NCBI GenBank assembly: GCA_027309085.1 | Contig: DAIDDL010000025.1 | Location: 1 to 63,917, forward strand | Direction of reading: 5' to 3' | Length of the DNA: 63,917 nucleotides | DNA from: Sulfobacillus sp. | GTDB lineage: Bacteria; Bacillota; Sulfobacillia; Sulfobacillales; Sulfobacillaceae | In this document: piece after piece, positions 27,122 through 36,399 of the stretch | Layout: each line of letters opens with the position of its first letter | Numbering within the stretch: the stretch's first letter is position 1 | The notes under the pieces: model-generated | What the model was told of the DNA's origin: nothing | Databases searched by the model: none | The model's input: only the letters and a program-made list of their open reading frames with translations | Program-made: the position numbers and the translations under genes

Positions 27122-27859
27122 TCATGGTGAGACAACAACCTCGTCGGGGATGCAGATACCGAATTTCGTGAGGCCGACCTGGCCTGAACCCGTCACGCGG
27201 ATCGACCGCGGAACGGGTCCGCGCTCAATCCATCCGACAGTCAACAGGCGTTCCGCGACCGTTTTTGCCAGTCCTCCGGCAAAATGCGGCACCCGTTCGG
27301 TCCAGTCTATGGCATGCTGGGGGATGAACGTCCCGGCGGCCACCTCGATCCCCGCCAGACTCAATGTGCGCTGTCCTCGTTCCGTCACGGTAAATCCTTG
27401 GTCGACCGGGTGCACTTGGCCGCCGTCGACCCACGATTGGCACCAGGCCACGCCTAGTCGCCCCGCGAGGTGCGAATAGCACGTGCGTCCATAGCGCAGG
27501 GCGTCGCGTTGACCCGCGCCCCGCAACGAGCGTACCGGAGCTGGCCCCGAGACGGCCGCCAAGCGTTCAAGCAGCTCCGCGACGGCGGGGGACGCCAGAC
27601 GGTAGTACCGGTGGCGCCCCTGGGCAATCACCAGGAGCAGGCCACCCGCGACTAACTGCTCTAAGTGATAGCTCGCCGTCGCGGGTTGAATCCCGGCGTG
27701 GCGTGCGAGGTCACCAGCCGGCCAGGACTGTCCATCCACCAGGGCCATGAGTATCCGTAAACGGCGACGGTCTCCCAGCAACTCGCCCGTGTGAACAATG
27801 GCATCGTCGGTTTCGATAGGGAACGCCTCCCTCCACCAATTCATTTCGATGGCATTCAA
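27122..27859 (-). CDS. ArsR-type transcriptional regulator
   Basis: A 245-residue regulator. The N-terminal ArsR winged helix (LLGDRRRLRILMALV, AGDLARHAGIQPATASYHLEQL, GLLLVIAQGRHRYYRLAS) is followed by a longer C-terminal region that contains a Cys/His pair in YGRTCYSHLAG and is related to larger ArsR regulators seen beside exporters. It is divergent from an MFS exporter only 25 bases away, which points to control of that gene. The start may instead be the ATG at 27844; neither has a clear ribosome binding site. Confidence 0.8.
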   Translation of the reverse strand: MNAIEMNWWREAFPIETDDAIVHTGELLGDRRRLRILMALVDGQSWPAGDLARHAGIQPATASYHLEQLVAGGLLLVIAQGRHRYYRLASPAVAELLERLAAVSGPAPVRSLRGAGQRDALRYGRTCYSHLAGRLGVAWCQSWVDGGQVHPVDQGFTVTERGQRTLSLAGIEVAAGTFIPQHAIDWTERVPHFAGGLAKTVAERLLTVGWIERGPVPRSIRVTGSGQVGLTKFGICIPDEVVVSP

Positions 27860-27884
27860 AGTAACGGGTGTCTACGATCATAGC

Positions 27885-29276
27885 ATGAACATACAATCTC
27901 CGCGACTCGTCTGGATAGCCGGTCTGGGGCTTTTTCTGGCCACGTTGGACACCGGGATCATGAATATCGCCTTGCCCACGTTGCAAGCCGCCTGGCACAC
28001 CACGGCCGCCACCATCGCCTGGACGGTCGTCGCCTACACCGTGACGTTAGCGGGCACGGTGCTGTTCTGGGGCAGGCTCGCTGACAGGACTGGGTCCCAG
28101 CGGATTTTTTGGTGGGGTCTGATCGGCTTTGCCGTGGCGTCCGGCGCCTGCGGCGCGGCTCCCACGCTCGACTGGCTCATGGCTGCGCGGGCCTTGCAAG
28201 GTCTGGCGAGCGCGATGATTCAAGGCACCGCCATTGCCCTGGCCACGCAGGATCTCCCGCCAGCGCACCAGAACTTAGCGACGGGCACGCTCGCCTTGCT
28301 CCAAGGGCTCGGCCCCGTGATTGGCCCCGCACTCGGGGGGATTGTACTCACGTGGACATCCTGGCGGGGACTGTTTTGGATCAATCTGCCCGTGACTATT
28401 CCTTTAATCGCGCTCTTGGCACGACGGCATGCCCCACTTCCCCAGCGCACAGGCGAGGCCCCGGCCCTGGATGTGACGGGGAATGGATTGGTCATGCTCA
28501 CCGTCTCCACGGGGTTGCTGGCGCTCACTGTGCCGGGCCCCCTGCGCACACTGTGCACGGCCGCCGCGATGGTCGCCGTGGTAGCGACCCTGTGGTGGGA
28601 ACGTCTATCCCAGTCGCCCTTGATTCCCCGGAGTTTGTGGTCATCCCGGACGTTTTGGGCAGCTGCGGGCGCGGTCGTGATGGTCGGAGGGGCCACGGCC
28701 CTCGGCTTCATGGTGCCTCCTTATATGTTGCATCTGTGGGGACACTGGGCGCCATGGCAAGTCGGTCTCATTAACCTGTCGGCGCCGTTGATGCTCGTGG
28801 TGTTCTCACGCCCCGCGAGCCGCTTGCTCAATCGGCAGAGCGCTGCGCGCGTGATGCTCGGAGGACTCGGGCTGATGGCGGGGGCCTTTGCCGTCCTGGC
28901 CATCACCGCCGGGAACCGGTCGCCCATCCTCCTCGTCCTCGGTCTCGGATCGTACGGACTCGGAGCGGCCGCTTTCTTTCCCGCCAATCTGACGGCCATC
29001 CTGGCCGTGACGGGGAGGGATGCGCAAGGGGTCATGGGCGCTCTCCAGCGCATGGCCATTAATCTGGGGACGGCCATTGACGCCGCTGTGGTGGGGGCGT
29101 TCTTGGTCCACGGCGCGCACGGGCATGGGGTATCCCAAGCGGGGATTCGGACCAGTTGGGCCTATGGCATGACGACACTTCTGACGGCGATGGCAGGACT
29201 CTTGCTCGCCCATCATCGGCGGAGTCGTGCTGGGGCGGACCCGCGTCGCAAGTTTAGAGGGATCGCAGGAGACTGA
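27885..29276 (+). CDS. MFS exporter (drug:H+ antiporter type, 14-helix style)
   Basis: A 463-residue membrane transporter. DTGIMNIALPTLQ near the N-terminus and the GRLADRTGSQRIFWWG loop are MFS drug-exporter motifs; GTLALLQGLGPVIGPALGG is motif C of antiporters. At least 12 hydrophobic segments are visible. No ribosome binding site precedes the ATG, suggesting leaderless translation. It is divergent from an ArsR-type regulator that probably senses its substrate; the substrate is unknown. Confidence 0.85.
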   Translation: MNIQSPRLVWIAGLGLFLATLDTGIMNIALPTLQAAWHTTAATIAWTVVAYTVTLAGTVLFWGRLADRTGSQRIFWWGLIGFAVASGACGAAPTLDWLMAARALQGLASAMIQGTAIALATQDLPPAHQNLATGTLALLQGLGPVIGPALGGIVLTWTSWRGLFWINLPVTIPLIALLARRHAPLPQRTGEAPALDVTGNGLVMLTVSTGLLALTVPGPLRTLCTAAAMVAVVATLWWERLSQSPLIPRSLWSSRTFWAAAGAVVMVGGATALGFMVPPYMLHLWGHWAPWQVGLINLSAPLMLVVFSRPASRLLNRQSAARVMLGGLGLMAGAFAVLAITAGNRSPILLVLGLGSYGLGAAAFFPANLTAILAVTGRDAQGVMGALQRMAINLGTAIDAAVVGAFLVHGAHGHGVSQAGIRTSWAYGMTTLLTAMAGLLLAHHRRSRAGADPRRKFRGIAGD

Positions 29277-29389
29277 GCAAGCGGCACCCCCAAGCCCACC
29301 TAAAACGCTTGCGGGCCGCCAACACAGAGGGCGGACGGACCCCAATGGCCCCACTGCTTTTTCGCATCACCTGTGCGGCAGGCAAATAT

Positions 29390-29442
29390 TTTCGCCCCAG
29401 CAGGGACCAGCAATGACATGCCGGACCCCTGCTGGGGCGAAA
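29390..29442. terminator. Long hairpin between converging MFS and rnc genes
   Basis: A perfect 16-pair stem (29390-29405 with 29427-29442) around a 21-base loop. Neither side has a proper T run (minus side ATATTT), so it may be a bidirectional transcription barrier rather than a standard terminator. Confidence 0.5.
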
Positions 29443-29473
29443 TCACTGTGCTTCACGGGACGCACAAATCAAA

Positions 29474-30184
29474 TTATGAGAGAGGAGGTGCGGCTGAGGG
29501 GGCTGCGCCATCGTGCTCTGCCATCAGCTGCTTGAGGGCCAGCCGGGCACTTTGCTGCTCGGCTTCCTTCTTGCTGTGTCCCACCGCGCGTCCAATGGCT
29601 ACCCCGCCCACGGACACCTCCACTTCAAAACTCTTGGCATGATCAGGACCATAAGACCCTACCACTTCATAGGCGGCTTCCTCGCCGCGGCGCCTGAGCC
29701 ACTCGTTCAGCGCCGTTTTATGGTCCCGCCCCGTTTCCCGCTCTTCAACATCGGTCAAGGCAAACCGCAAGACCTCGAGGATGAAATTCCTCGCCTGTTC
29801 CAGCCCGCCATCAAGGTATATAGCCCCAATGATGGCTTCCATGGCGTCGGCCAGCAGCGAGTGCTTGGTACGGCCCCCGCTGCGCTCCTCTCCCCGGCCC
29901 AGCCGGAGCAAGGAGCCAACCCGCAGGTTTCCGGCTGCTTCGGCCAAGGTCGCCTCACAGACAATAGCGGCCCGGCCCTGGCTGAGCTGGCCTTCCGTCC
30001 AGCGCATGTTGTTGGCATATAGCCACTCTGTCACCACCAGTTGAAGAACCGAGTCTCCTAAAAACTCGAGACGCTCATTGTGCGTTTCCTTGCGAAATCC
30101 TTCATTCGCATAGGATGAATGCGTCAAGGCTTGTTTAAGAAGATTCTGATCTTTGATCCACTGAGACAGGTCGTTCAAACTCAT
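29474..30184 (-). CDS. rnc: Ribonuclease III
   Basis: Cleaves double-stranded RNA, including rRNA precursors. The 236-residue protein has the catalytic signature NERLEFLGDSVLQL, DAMEAIIGAIYLD with the second metal-binding acid pair, and a C-terminal double-stranded-RNA-binding domain (DHKTALNEWLRRRG to SARLALKQLM). The ATG overlaps the fabF stop by four bases. The usual downstream partner smc has been separated by an insert. Confidence 0.96.
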   Translation of the reverse strand: MSLNDLSQWIKDQNLLKQALTHSSYANEGFRKETHNERLEFLGDSVLQLVVTEWLYANNMRWTEGQLSQGRAAIVCEATLAEAAGNLRVGSLLRLGRGEERSGGRTKHSLLADAMEAIIGAIYLDGGLEQARNFILEVLRFALTDVEERETGRDHKTALNEWLRRRGEEAAYEVVGSYGPDHAKSFEVEVSVGGVAIGRAVGHSKKEAEQQSARLALKQLMAEHDGAAPSAAPPLS

Positions 30185-31419
30185 GAGGTGTACTCCCTGG
30201 CTATCAGTGCGGCATTTTGGCCGCCAAATCCGAAGGCGTTGGACATGACAATATGCACCGGCCGCTGCTGCGGGCTGTTCGGCACGTAGTTCAAGTCACA
30301 GTCGGGACTGGGCTCGGTGAGATTGACCGTAGGCGGGACGGTTTGGTGTTGAATCGCCAGAATCGAAGCGATCATTTCCACGGCTCCCGCCGCCCCCAGA
30401 AGATGACCCGTCACAGACTTGGTCGAGGATACCGCTAACCGGTAGGCATCCTCCCCGAAGACGTCTTTAATGGCAATGGTCTCCACCAGGTCGCCCTTTT
30501 GAGTGGATGTTCCATGCGCGTTGATATAATCGACGTCTCCCGGGCTGATTCCGGCGTCTGCAATGGCGCGGCGCATGGCTTGCGACGCCCCGCGCCCCTC
30601 AGGGTGCGGCTCCACTACATGGAAGGCATCCGCTGACCGTCCGTACCCGACCATCTCCGCGTAGATCCGGGCTCCGCGGGCTTTAGCGTGGGACAGGCTT
30701 TCCAAGACAAGGAACCCTGCGCCCTCACCCATGACAAACCCGTCGCGGCCCACATCAAAAGGACGGCTGGCGTGGAGAGGGTCGTCATTGCGCGTGGACA
30801 TAGCCTTCATGGAGCAGAATCCCGCAAAGGCAATCGGCAGCACAACCGCTTCTGTGCCCCCTGCCAGCATCACATCCGCCTCTTTATACTGCACGGCCCG
30901 CAATGCATCTCCCAGAGCGCTGCCAGACGAGGCGCATGCCGTCACCAGGGTCACATTCGGCCCCTGGAGATTAAACCGCATGGCTACCTGGGCGCCGGCA
31001 ATGTTGGCAATCATTTTAGGAATAAAGAACGGGCTGACACGGCCCGGCCCGCGGTGCAGCAAGATCTCATGCTGCTCCGTCAGGGTCTCCATCCCCCCTA
31101 TCCCCGTGCCGACAGCCACCCCAGACCGTTCGGGATCCAGATCGTGCAGTTGCGCGTCATCATAGGCGTCCTGTGCCGCGGCCACAGCCATTTGCACAAA
31201 GCGGTCCATATGCCGGGCCTCTTTTTTCTCGACATATCTGAGCGGGTCAAAGTCGTGCACCTCAGCGGCAATGCGCGTAGGAAAGTCCGAAGCATCGAAT
31301 CGTGTTACGGGTCCGACACCGCTCTTGCCACTGATAAGTCCTGCCCATAAAGTCTCCAAAGTGGACCCCACGGGCGAAACAACTCCCATACCCGTGACCA
31401 CTACCCGTTCCCGCTGCAT
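30181..31419 (-). CDS. fabF: 3-oxoacyl-[ACP] synthase II (FabF)
   Basis: Elongates acyl chains in fatty-acid synthesis by condensing malonyl-ACP. The 412-residue protein has the KAS II triad: Cys162 in VTACASSGSALG, the His of NAHGTSTQKGD and the His of SVTGHLLGAAGA. A strong GGGGGAGGGAG site precedes the ATG. It closes the fab operon and overlaps rnc by ATGA. Confidence 0.96.
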   Translation of the reverse strand: MQRERVVVTGMGVVSPVGSTLETLWAGLISGKSGVGPVTRFDASDFPTRIAAEVHDFDPLRYVEKKEARHMDRFVQMAVAAAQDAYDDAQLHDLDPERSGVAVGTGIGGMETLTEQHEILLHRGPGRVSPFFIPKMIANIAGAQVAMRFNLQGPNVTLVTACASSGSALGDALRAVQYKEADVMLAGGTEAVVLPIAFAGFCSMKAMSTRNDDPLHASRPFDVGRDGFVMGEGAGFLVLESLSHAKARGARIYAEMVGYGRSADAFHVVEPHPEGRGASQAMRRAIADAGISPGDVDYINAHGTSTQKGDLVETIAIKDVFGEDAYRLAVSSTKSVTGHLLGAAGAVEMIASILAIQHQTVPPTVNLTEPSPDCDLNYVPNSPQQRPVHIVMSNAFGFGGQNAALIAREYTS

Positions 31420-31475
31420 TCGCTGCTCCCTCCCCCAGTCGCGGAGAATTTTCTCCCCATCCCTAGGGCCATTAG

Positions 31476-31718
31476 TTAGGCATTTTCCCGAATATATTCC
31501 ACAGCATCATTCACTGTAGCAATTTTTTCGGCTTCGTCATCGGGAATCTCGAGACCGAATTCCTCTTCCAACGCCATGATCAACTCGACAATATCCAGGG
31601 AATCCGCTCCGAGGTCATCGACAAAAGACGCTTCTGCAGTCACTTCTTCCTCATCCACACCCAGTTGATCCACAATAATTTCTTTAACTTTGTCAAAAAC
31701 CTGTTCTTTGTTTGCCAC
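31476..31718 (-). CDS. acpP: Acyl carrier protein
   Basis: Carries growing acyl chains on phosphopantetheine. The 80-residue acidic protein has the attachment Ser40 in [15 protein letters not shown] chose GTG at 31718, which follows GGGGGTG and gives standard length; the in-frame ATG at 31808 lies inside fabG. It stands between fabG and fabF. Confidence 0.96.
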   Translation of the reverse strand: MANKEQVFDKVKEIIVDQLGVDEEEVTAEASFVDDLGADSLDIVELIMALEEEFGLEIPDDEAEKIATVNDAVEYIRENA

Positions 31719-31735
31719 TGCTGACACCCCCAAAA

Positions 31736-32476
31736 TTAGTCCATTACCAGTCCGCCATCGACTACCAATGTCTGGCCTGTAATGTAATCCGCCTGAACAA
31801 GAAACCATACAGCATCTGCTACATCTTCCGGCCGGCCTGCGCGCCCCAAAGGCACCTGGCTCAATAATTGGTTATAGGCTTCTGGCGTCATCTGGTGAGC
31901 CATCTCGGTATCAATGATCCCCGGTGCCACCACATTGGCCGTAATCTGCCGGGATGCCACTTCACGGGCCACTGAGCGCATCAGCCCGATCACACCCGCC
32001 TTTGCTGCAGAGTAATTGGCCTGGCCAGCATTCCCTAACAGTCCCGCAATCGACGAAATCGTCACTATCCGGCCAAAGCGCTGTTTCAGCATGGGCCGCA
32101 ATGCGGCGCGCGTGCAAGCAAACACTCCCGTCAGATTCGTCGCAATGACGCGGTCCCAATCTTCCATTCGCATGCGCAGCACTAACGTATCCCGAGTAAT
32201 GCCAGCATTATTCACCAAAATATCAAGATGACCCCAGTCCTTGACCACTGTGTTGACCAGGCTTTGAGCCTGGTCTGCATCAGAAACATCGGCAGGGTAC
32301 AGTGCGCATTGGCCGCCATGAGACCGGATCAGATCCTGGGTTTCTTGTGCCGCGGCCGTGTTGCCTCGGTAGTTGACAGCGACCGCGATACCTTGCTGGG
32401 CTAATTTCAGAGCGATAGAGCGGCCAATTCCTCGTGATCCGCCCGTCACTAACGCCGTTCTCTGGTCCCAAGACAC
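31736..32476 (-). CDS. fabG: 3-oxoacyl-[ACP] reductase (FabG)
   Basis: NADPH-dependent reduction of 3-oxoacyl-ACP. The short-chain dehydrogenase shows GGSRGIG cofactor loop, NNAGIT, catalytic Ser in ISSIAGLLG, and YSAAKAG with Tyr and Lys. The GTG at 32476 is seven bases after GAGGG and preferred over a TTG two codons earlier. Adjacent to fabD and acpP. Confidence 0.95.
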   Translation of the reverse strand: MSWDQRTALVTGGSRGIGRSIALKLAQQGIAVAVNYRGNTAAAQETQDLIRSHGGQCALYPADVSDADQAQSLVNTVVKDWGHLDILVNNAGITRDTLVLRMRMEDWDRVIATNLTGVFACTRAALRPMLKQRFGRIVTISSIAGLLGNAGQANYSAAKAGVIGLMRSVAREVASRQITANVVAPGIIDTEMAHQMTPEAYNQLLSQVPLGRAGRPEDVADAVWFLVQADYITGQTLVVDGGLVMD

Positions 32477-32523
32477 CCGCAAACCCTCTTCCTATCGGTC
32501 ATATAGCTACCAGGCAATAATTC

Positions 32524-33477
32524 TTAGCTATTATAGCCTGGCCCCTGGACGAGTTCAAGAGCTTTCCGCAGACTAGTGTCGTCTTCTACATTAGCGACTT
32601 TTTGCCGGCGGTCAATCTTTTTTACCAAACTGCTCAAACTTCGTCCCGGTCCGAACTCTAAAAACCCCTGAACCCCGAGAGATATGGCGTGTTCCACGCT
32701 CTGCTGGAAGCGCACGGGCTGCGACACCTGGGTAATCAGGCGGGGAATGGCCTCCTGTGGAGTCTGGCAGAGCTCCGCGTCCACATTGGCCATCACGGGA
32801 AATGCGCCCGGACTCATGGCGATTCCCGCCAGGGCCTTTGACAGCACCGCTCCCGCGGGCACCAGCAGGCGGGAGTGGAAGGGCGCCGACACCGGCAGCC
32901 TCACCACCCGGGCGCCTTGGGCCCGGGCCGCTTCCTCCACCCGCTCCAGACCCGACACCAGTCCGGATACGACAATCTGCCCGGGAGCGTTGTAGTTTGC
33001 CGGCTGCACCCAAGCCGCCTGGGAGGCGTCCGCGCATAGCGATTCCACCTGGTCCGCCTTCAGACCCAATATGGCTGTCATGCCCCCGAGCCCCCGGGGC
33101 ACGGCTTCCTGCATAGCTTGGCCCCGTAGGCGGGTTACACGCACGGCGTCGTGCAAAGTCATCACGCCCGCTGCCACATAAGCCGAATATTCCCCGAGCG
33201 ACAGTCCAAATCCCACCGGCACGGAAAGGTCCGGCACGGCGGAGCGAAAAGCCCTCCACGCCGCCACGCTGACCACCAAAATCGCCGGCTGCTGCACCTC
33301 GGTGTCCTGCAGGCGGGTTTCCGGCCCGTCAAAAATGATGTCCGAGAGACGATATCCCAGGGCATCATCCGCCTCTTCAAAAACTTGGCGGGCACTGCCA
33401 GACGCTTCCCACAAACTGCGCCCCATCCCTACGTGCTGCGCACCCTGTCCGGGAAACATCACAGCCCAACCGGCCAT
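32524..33477 (-). CDS. fabD: Malonyl-CoA:ACP transacylase (FabD)
   Basis: Transfers malonyl groups to ACP. The 317 residues contain FPGQGAQ near the start, the nucleophile motif GLSLGEYSAYVAAG and PFHSRLL with the catalytic His. The residue before the catalytic Ser is Leu instead of the more common His, which is also found in some Firmicutes. AAGGAGGAGG precedes the ATG; 15 bases from fabH. Confidence 0.95.
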   Translation of the reverse strand: MAGWAVMFPGQGAQHVGMGRSLWEASGSARQVFEEADDALGYRLSDIIFDGPETRLQDTEVQQPAILVVSVAAWRAFRSAVPDLSVPVGFGLSLGEYSAYVAAGVMTLHDAVRVTRLRGQAMQEAVPRGLGGMTAILGLKADQVESLCADASQAAWVQPANYNAPGQIVVSGLVSGLERVEEAARAQGARVVRLPVSAPFHSRLLVPAGAVLSKALAGIAMSPGAFPVMANVDAELCQTPQEAIPRLITQVSQPVRFQQSVEHAISLGVQGFLEFGPGRSLSSLVKKIDRRQKVANVEDDTSLRKALELVQGPGYNS

Positions 33478-33492
33478 ATGCTTTCCTCCTCC

Positions 33493-34485
33493 TTAACGGC
33501 CCCAGCGGATCACGTTGGATCCCCACGTCAGGCCAGCCCCAAAAGCGCAGAGCACCACCACATCCCCGTCATGCACCCGGCCTTGCTCACGGGCCTCTTG
33601 CAGGGCCACAGGTATGGTTGCCACCGAGGTATTGCCGTAGCGATCGATATTGACCACCACCCGCGACGGGTCGAGCTCAAAGCGCCTGACGGCCGCATCG
33701 ATAATCCGCAGGTTCGCCTGGTGCGGAACCAGCAGAGTCATATCCTCAACGCCCAGACCGGCCTTCTTCAGCCCTTCCTCCACTGCCTCCGGCATGGCTT
33801 TGACCGCAAACCGGAACGTCTCGTTGCCATTCATTTTCAGGTAGTGCTGGCGGGCTGCCACCGTCTCAGCAGACGCGGGCAGCTTGGATCCCCCGGCCGG
33901 CTGCACCAGCAAATCTTCCCCGCGGCCGTCGGCTTGCAGGTAAGACGCCAGGATGCCGCGGCCGGTATCCTCGCGGCCCTGCAACACAAACGCCCCAGCC
34001 GCATCGCCGAAGAGCACGGCAGTGGTCCGGTCCTCATAGTCGGTGATGCTCGTCAGCTTGTCGGCCCCGATGACCAGCACATTGCGGTACGAGCCGCTCT
34101 GAATGAGCGCCGAGGCCATTTCCATCCCGTAAATGAGACCGGTGCAGCCTGCCTGCACGTCGACCCCGGGGATGGGTTTCGAGGTCAGTTGGTGCTGAAC
34201 CCTGGCAGCGGTGGAGGGGAAGATGGTGTCCGGCGTGTTGGTGGCGCAGACAATAAAGTCCAGGTCCTCCGCCACAAGTCCCGCGTCCGCCAGCGCTCTC
34301 ACACTGGCTTTCGCGGCCATCATGGACGTCGTTTCACCGGGTTCGGCAATGTGCCTCTCTTTGATGCCGGTACGGGACACGATCCACTCATCAGACGTGT
34401 CCACAATTTGTTCCAAGTCTTGGTTGGTCAGAACCTTCTGCGGCACGTACGTTCCCAATCCCGCGACAACGGCTCTTCTGGTCAT
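33493..34485 (-). CDS. fabH: 3-oxoacyl-[ACP] synthase III (FabH)
   Basis: Starts fatty-acid synthesis with acyl-CoA primers. The 330-residue protein has Cys114 in VQAGCTGLIYG, VPHQANLRI with the catalytic His and YGNTSVATIP with Asn. It is coupled to plsX by ATGA overlap. FabH substrate choice sets branched versus straight chains, but this cannot be read from sequence. Confidence 0.96.
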   Translation of the reverse strand: MTRRAVVAGLGTYVPQKVLTNQDLEQIVDTSDEWIVSRTGIKERHIAEPGETTSMMAAKASVRALADAGLVAEDLDFIVCATNTPDTIFPSTAARVQHQLTSKPIPGVDVQAGCTGLIYGMEMASALIQSGSYRNVLVIGADKLTSITDYEDRTTAVLFGDAAGAFVLQGREDTGRGILASYLQADGRGEDLLVQPAGGSKLPASAETVAARQHYLKMNGNETFRFAVKAMPEAVEEGLKKAGLGVEDMTLLVPHQANLRIIDAAVRRFELDPSRVVVNIDRYGNTSVATIPVALQEAREQGRVHDGDVVVLCAFGAGLTWGSNVIRWGR

Positions 34486-35486
34486 TGATTAGCCTCTTCC
34501 TTCCTGACACGCTCGCGAATGCGATCTTGCGTGTGCTTTTGGCAATAATTGTAAGCGAGTTTGGTCGCGCTGTAAAACGCGCCGTCCCGGCTCGCCCCGT
34601 GCACTTTATACACAATCTGGTCCAGCCCCAAAAGAGGCGCCCCGCCGTACTCCTCATAATCCAAGCGGCGCTTCAAGTCCATCAATCCGTCCTTCAGCAG
34701 CCATGCGGCGATTTTCGACTTGAAATTCGCCAGCAGCACTTTCTTGAACTCTCCCATCAGGTCACGGGCCAAGCCTTCGGTCAGCTTCAGGGCAATATTG
34801 CCGCTGAAGCCGTCGGATACGACGACATCAGCCCGTCCCTGCAGCAGTTCCCGGGACTCGATGTTCCCCACAAAATTGAGGTCGGTCAGTTTAAGGCGCT
34901 CATAGGTCTCCCGTGCCAAGGGAGTCCCCTTGCGCGGCTCCTCCCCCACATTGAGGAGCCCAACCCGGGGGTTGGCGATGCCGTAAACCTCCTGGCAGTA
35001 ATAAGCGCCCATCACGCCGTATTGCACCAGCTGGGAGGCCTTGGGGTCCAAATTGGCCCCGACATCCAGCAGGAGCACTCCCCAGCCCTTCATGACGGGC
35101 ATCAAGGCGGAGAGCGCCGGCCGCTCAATTCCCGGCATCCTGCCGAGAATAAAGAGGCCCGCGGTCATCAGCGCGCCGGTGTTTCCAGCCGAGATCACCG
35201 CCATGGCATCCCCCGACTTCACCAGCTTGATGGCCTGCACCATGGAGGAATCCGGCTTGCGCCTCACCGCCTGTACGGGGGCTTCGCCCATGCCGATCAC
35301 GTCCGGGGCGTGGTGGATGGTCAGGCGCGTCTGCCGCGGCTTGTCATGCAACAGAGATTTAATCCGTTCGTGGTCGCCAACCAAGATAATCTCCAGGTCA
35401 CTGATTTCCTCGAGGGCCCTGAGCGCGCCCTGCACAGGAGCCAAGGGCGCGTTGTCGCCGCCCATCGCGTCTACCGCGATTTTCAC
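34482..35486 (-). CDS. plsX: Phosphate acyltransferase PlsX
   Basis: Makes acyl-phosphate from acyl-ACP for phospholipid synthesis. The 334-residue protein begins IAVDAMGGDNAP and has the family blocks AVISAGNTGALM, LLDVGANLDPK and NVGEEPRKGTPLARETYE, and VSDGFSGNIALKLTEG. Overlaps both neighbours by four bases (fapR upstream, fabH downstream), a tight operon. Confidence 0.96.
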   Translation of the reverse strand: MKIAVDAMGGDNAPLAPVQGALRALEEISDLEIILVGDHERIKSLLHDKPRQTRLTIHHAPDVIGMGEAPVQAVRRKPDSSMVQAIKLVKSGDAMAVISAGNTGALMTAGLFILGRMPGIERPALSALMPVMKGWGVLLLDVGANLDPKASQLVQYGVMGAYYCQEVYGIANPRVGLLNVGEEPRKGTPLARETYERLKLTDLNFVGNIESRELLQGRADVVVSDGFSGNIALKLTEGLARDLMGEFKKVLLANFKSKIAAWLLKDGLMDLKRRLDYEEYGGAPLLGLDQIVYKVHGASRDGAFYSATKLAYNYCQKHTQDRIRERVRKEEANQ

Positions 35487-36088
35487 GAAAGAGCCCCCTC
35501 CTTGCGATCCATTGAGACATTGGCTTTTCCGTTGAAAGGATCCGTCAGCACCACAAATTTTCCGCGGAAGACCGTGATCTCCCCCACCCGGCTGATGACC
35601 AGCACAACCCAGCGGTGCCCTTGCCGGCGAATCACTTCCGCGCCCGAGATAATCTGCTGCCCCGCCTGCACCATATGCTTGAATTTCGCGTTGGCCAACC
35701 CTGTCACCGCCGTTTCGCCATCCACCACAGCCAGCGCCAGGGAATCAGCCTGGGCGAATATAAAATGGGACTGCACGACGCCCGACAGCGCAAAGGCCAT
35801 GGATTCATCCGTGCGCAGGAGCGAGCGCCCGCTCTGCCCGATCACCAGGTCAATCAGGTCACCCACCATGTCCTGCCGCTTGAGAGTCCGGGTGTGGACC
35901 ACACTCAGGCGGGCCAGGCCTTCGGACCGCAGCCGCAGTTCGGGAATGCCCAGGTGAAGGCGGTCCAGACGCACCGTGGGCACGCTGACCCCGAAGCGCT
36001 GGGCCAAATCCTCATCCGTCTGCAAGGGATTGTCCCGAAGGGCTTCCGCCAGCTTCCGTTGCCGTTCCATGCGGTTTAGCCGAGCCAT
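35483..36088 (-). CDS. fapR: Fatty-acid and phospholipid repressor FapR
   Basis: FapR represses fab and pls genes and is released by malonyl-CoA. The 201 residues have an N-terminal helix-turn-helix (DEDLAQRFGVSVPTVRLDRLHLGIPELRLR) and a C-terminal hot-dog ligand domain (FALSGVVQSHFIFAQADSLALAVVDG, GLANAKFKHMV). It is first gene of the fab operon, after an AGGGGGG site, behind a candidate operator. Confidence 0.95.
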   Translation of the reverse strand: MARLNRMERQRKLAEALRDNPLQTDEDLAQRFGVSVPTVRLDRLHLGIPELRLRSEGLARLSVVHTRTLKRQDMVGDLIDLVIGQSGRSLLRTDESMAFALSGVVQSHFIFAQADSLALAVVDGETAVTGLANAKFKHMVQAGQQIISGAEVIRRQGHRWVVLVISRVGEITVFRGKFVVLTDPFNGKANVSMDRKEGALS

Positions 36089-36117
36089 GCGCCACCCCCC
36101 TACTTGTGATCGAATAA

Positions 36118-36132
36118 TATCACTAAGTCATA
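36118..36132. promoter_or_regulatory. Candidate FapR operator
   Basis: The sequence TATCACTAAGTCATA is an imperfect 15-base palindrome (six of seven pairs). It lies 29 bases before fapR, overlapping AT-rich promoter-like sequence. It is not a close copy of the Bacillus FapR site, so the role is inferred from position. Confidence 0.4.
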
Positions 36133-36143
36133 ATTATGGCGAT

Positions 36144-36175
36144 AAAAAGATTCCATGACCAAAAGCCATGGAATC
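36144..36175 (-). terminator. Terminator after rpmF
   Basis: A nine-pair stem (36149-36157 with 36167-36175) followed by five T on the minus strand, six bases past the rpmF stop. It separates rpmF from the fapR promoter. Confidence 0.9.
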
Positions 36176-36180
36176 CTGTC

Positions 36181-36360
36181 TTATGCGTCGTGTTGTACCA
36201 CTATCCGCCCGTTATAAAAGCCGCAGTGCGGGCAGACGTGATGGGGAAGCCGGTCTTTGTGGCAACGCGGGCACTCTACCCACTGAGGAGCTGTAAGCTT
36301 CCATGCTGACCGCCGCCTGTGAGTGCGTGAGCGGGATAATTTCTTCTTCGGAACTGCCAT
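36181..36360 (-). CDS. rpmF: 50S ribosomal protein L32
   Basis: A 59-residue protein beginning MAVPKKKLSRSRTHRRRSAW, the L32 signature, with a zinc-binding CPRC...CPHC pair (residues 30-33 and 43-46). It follows a GGGAGGAAG site. It is paired with the upstream yceD gene, as in nearly all bacteria. Confidence 0.97.
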   Translation of the reverse strand: MAVPKKKLSRSRTHRRRSAWKLTAPQWVECPRCHKDRLPHHVCPHCGFYNGRIVVQHDA

Positions 36361-36399
36361 CGAATTCTTCCTCCCATAATCAAGACCAGTTGGGTGTTG

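Noticed and set aside
33151-35957. Long plus-strand frames (445 and 490 residues) across fabH and plsX
   Set aside because: Both mirror confirmed fab and plsX genes on the other strand and have low-complexity His/Arg/Gln-rich products with no family signature.
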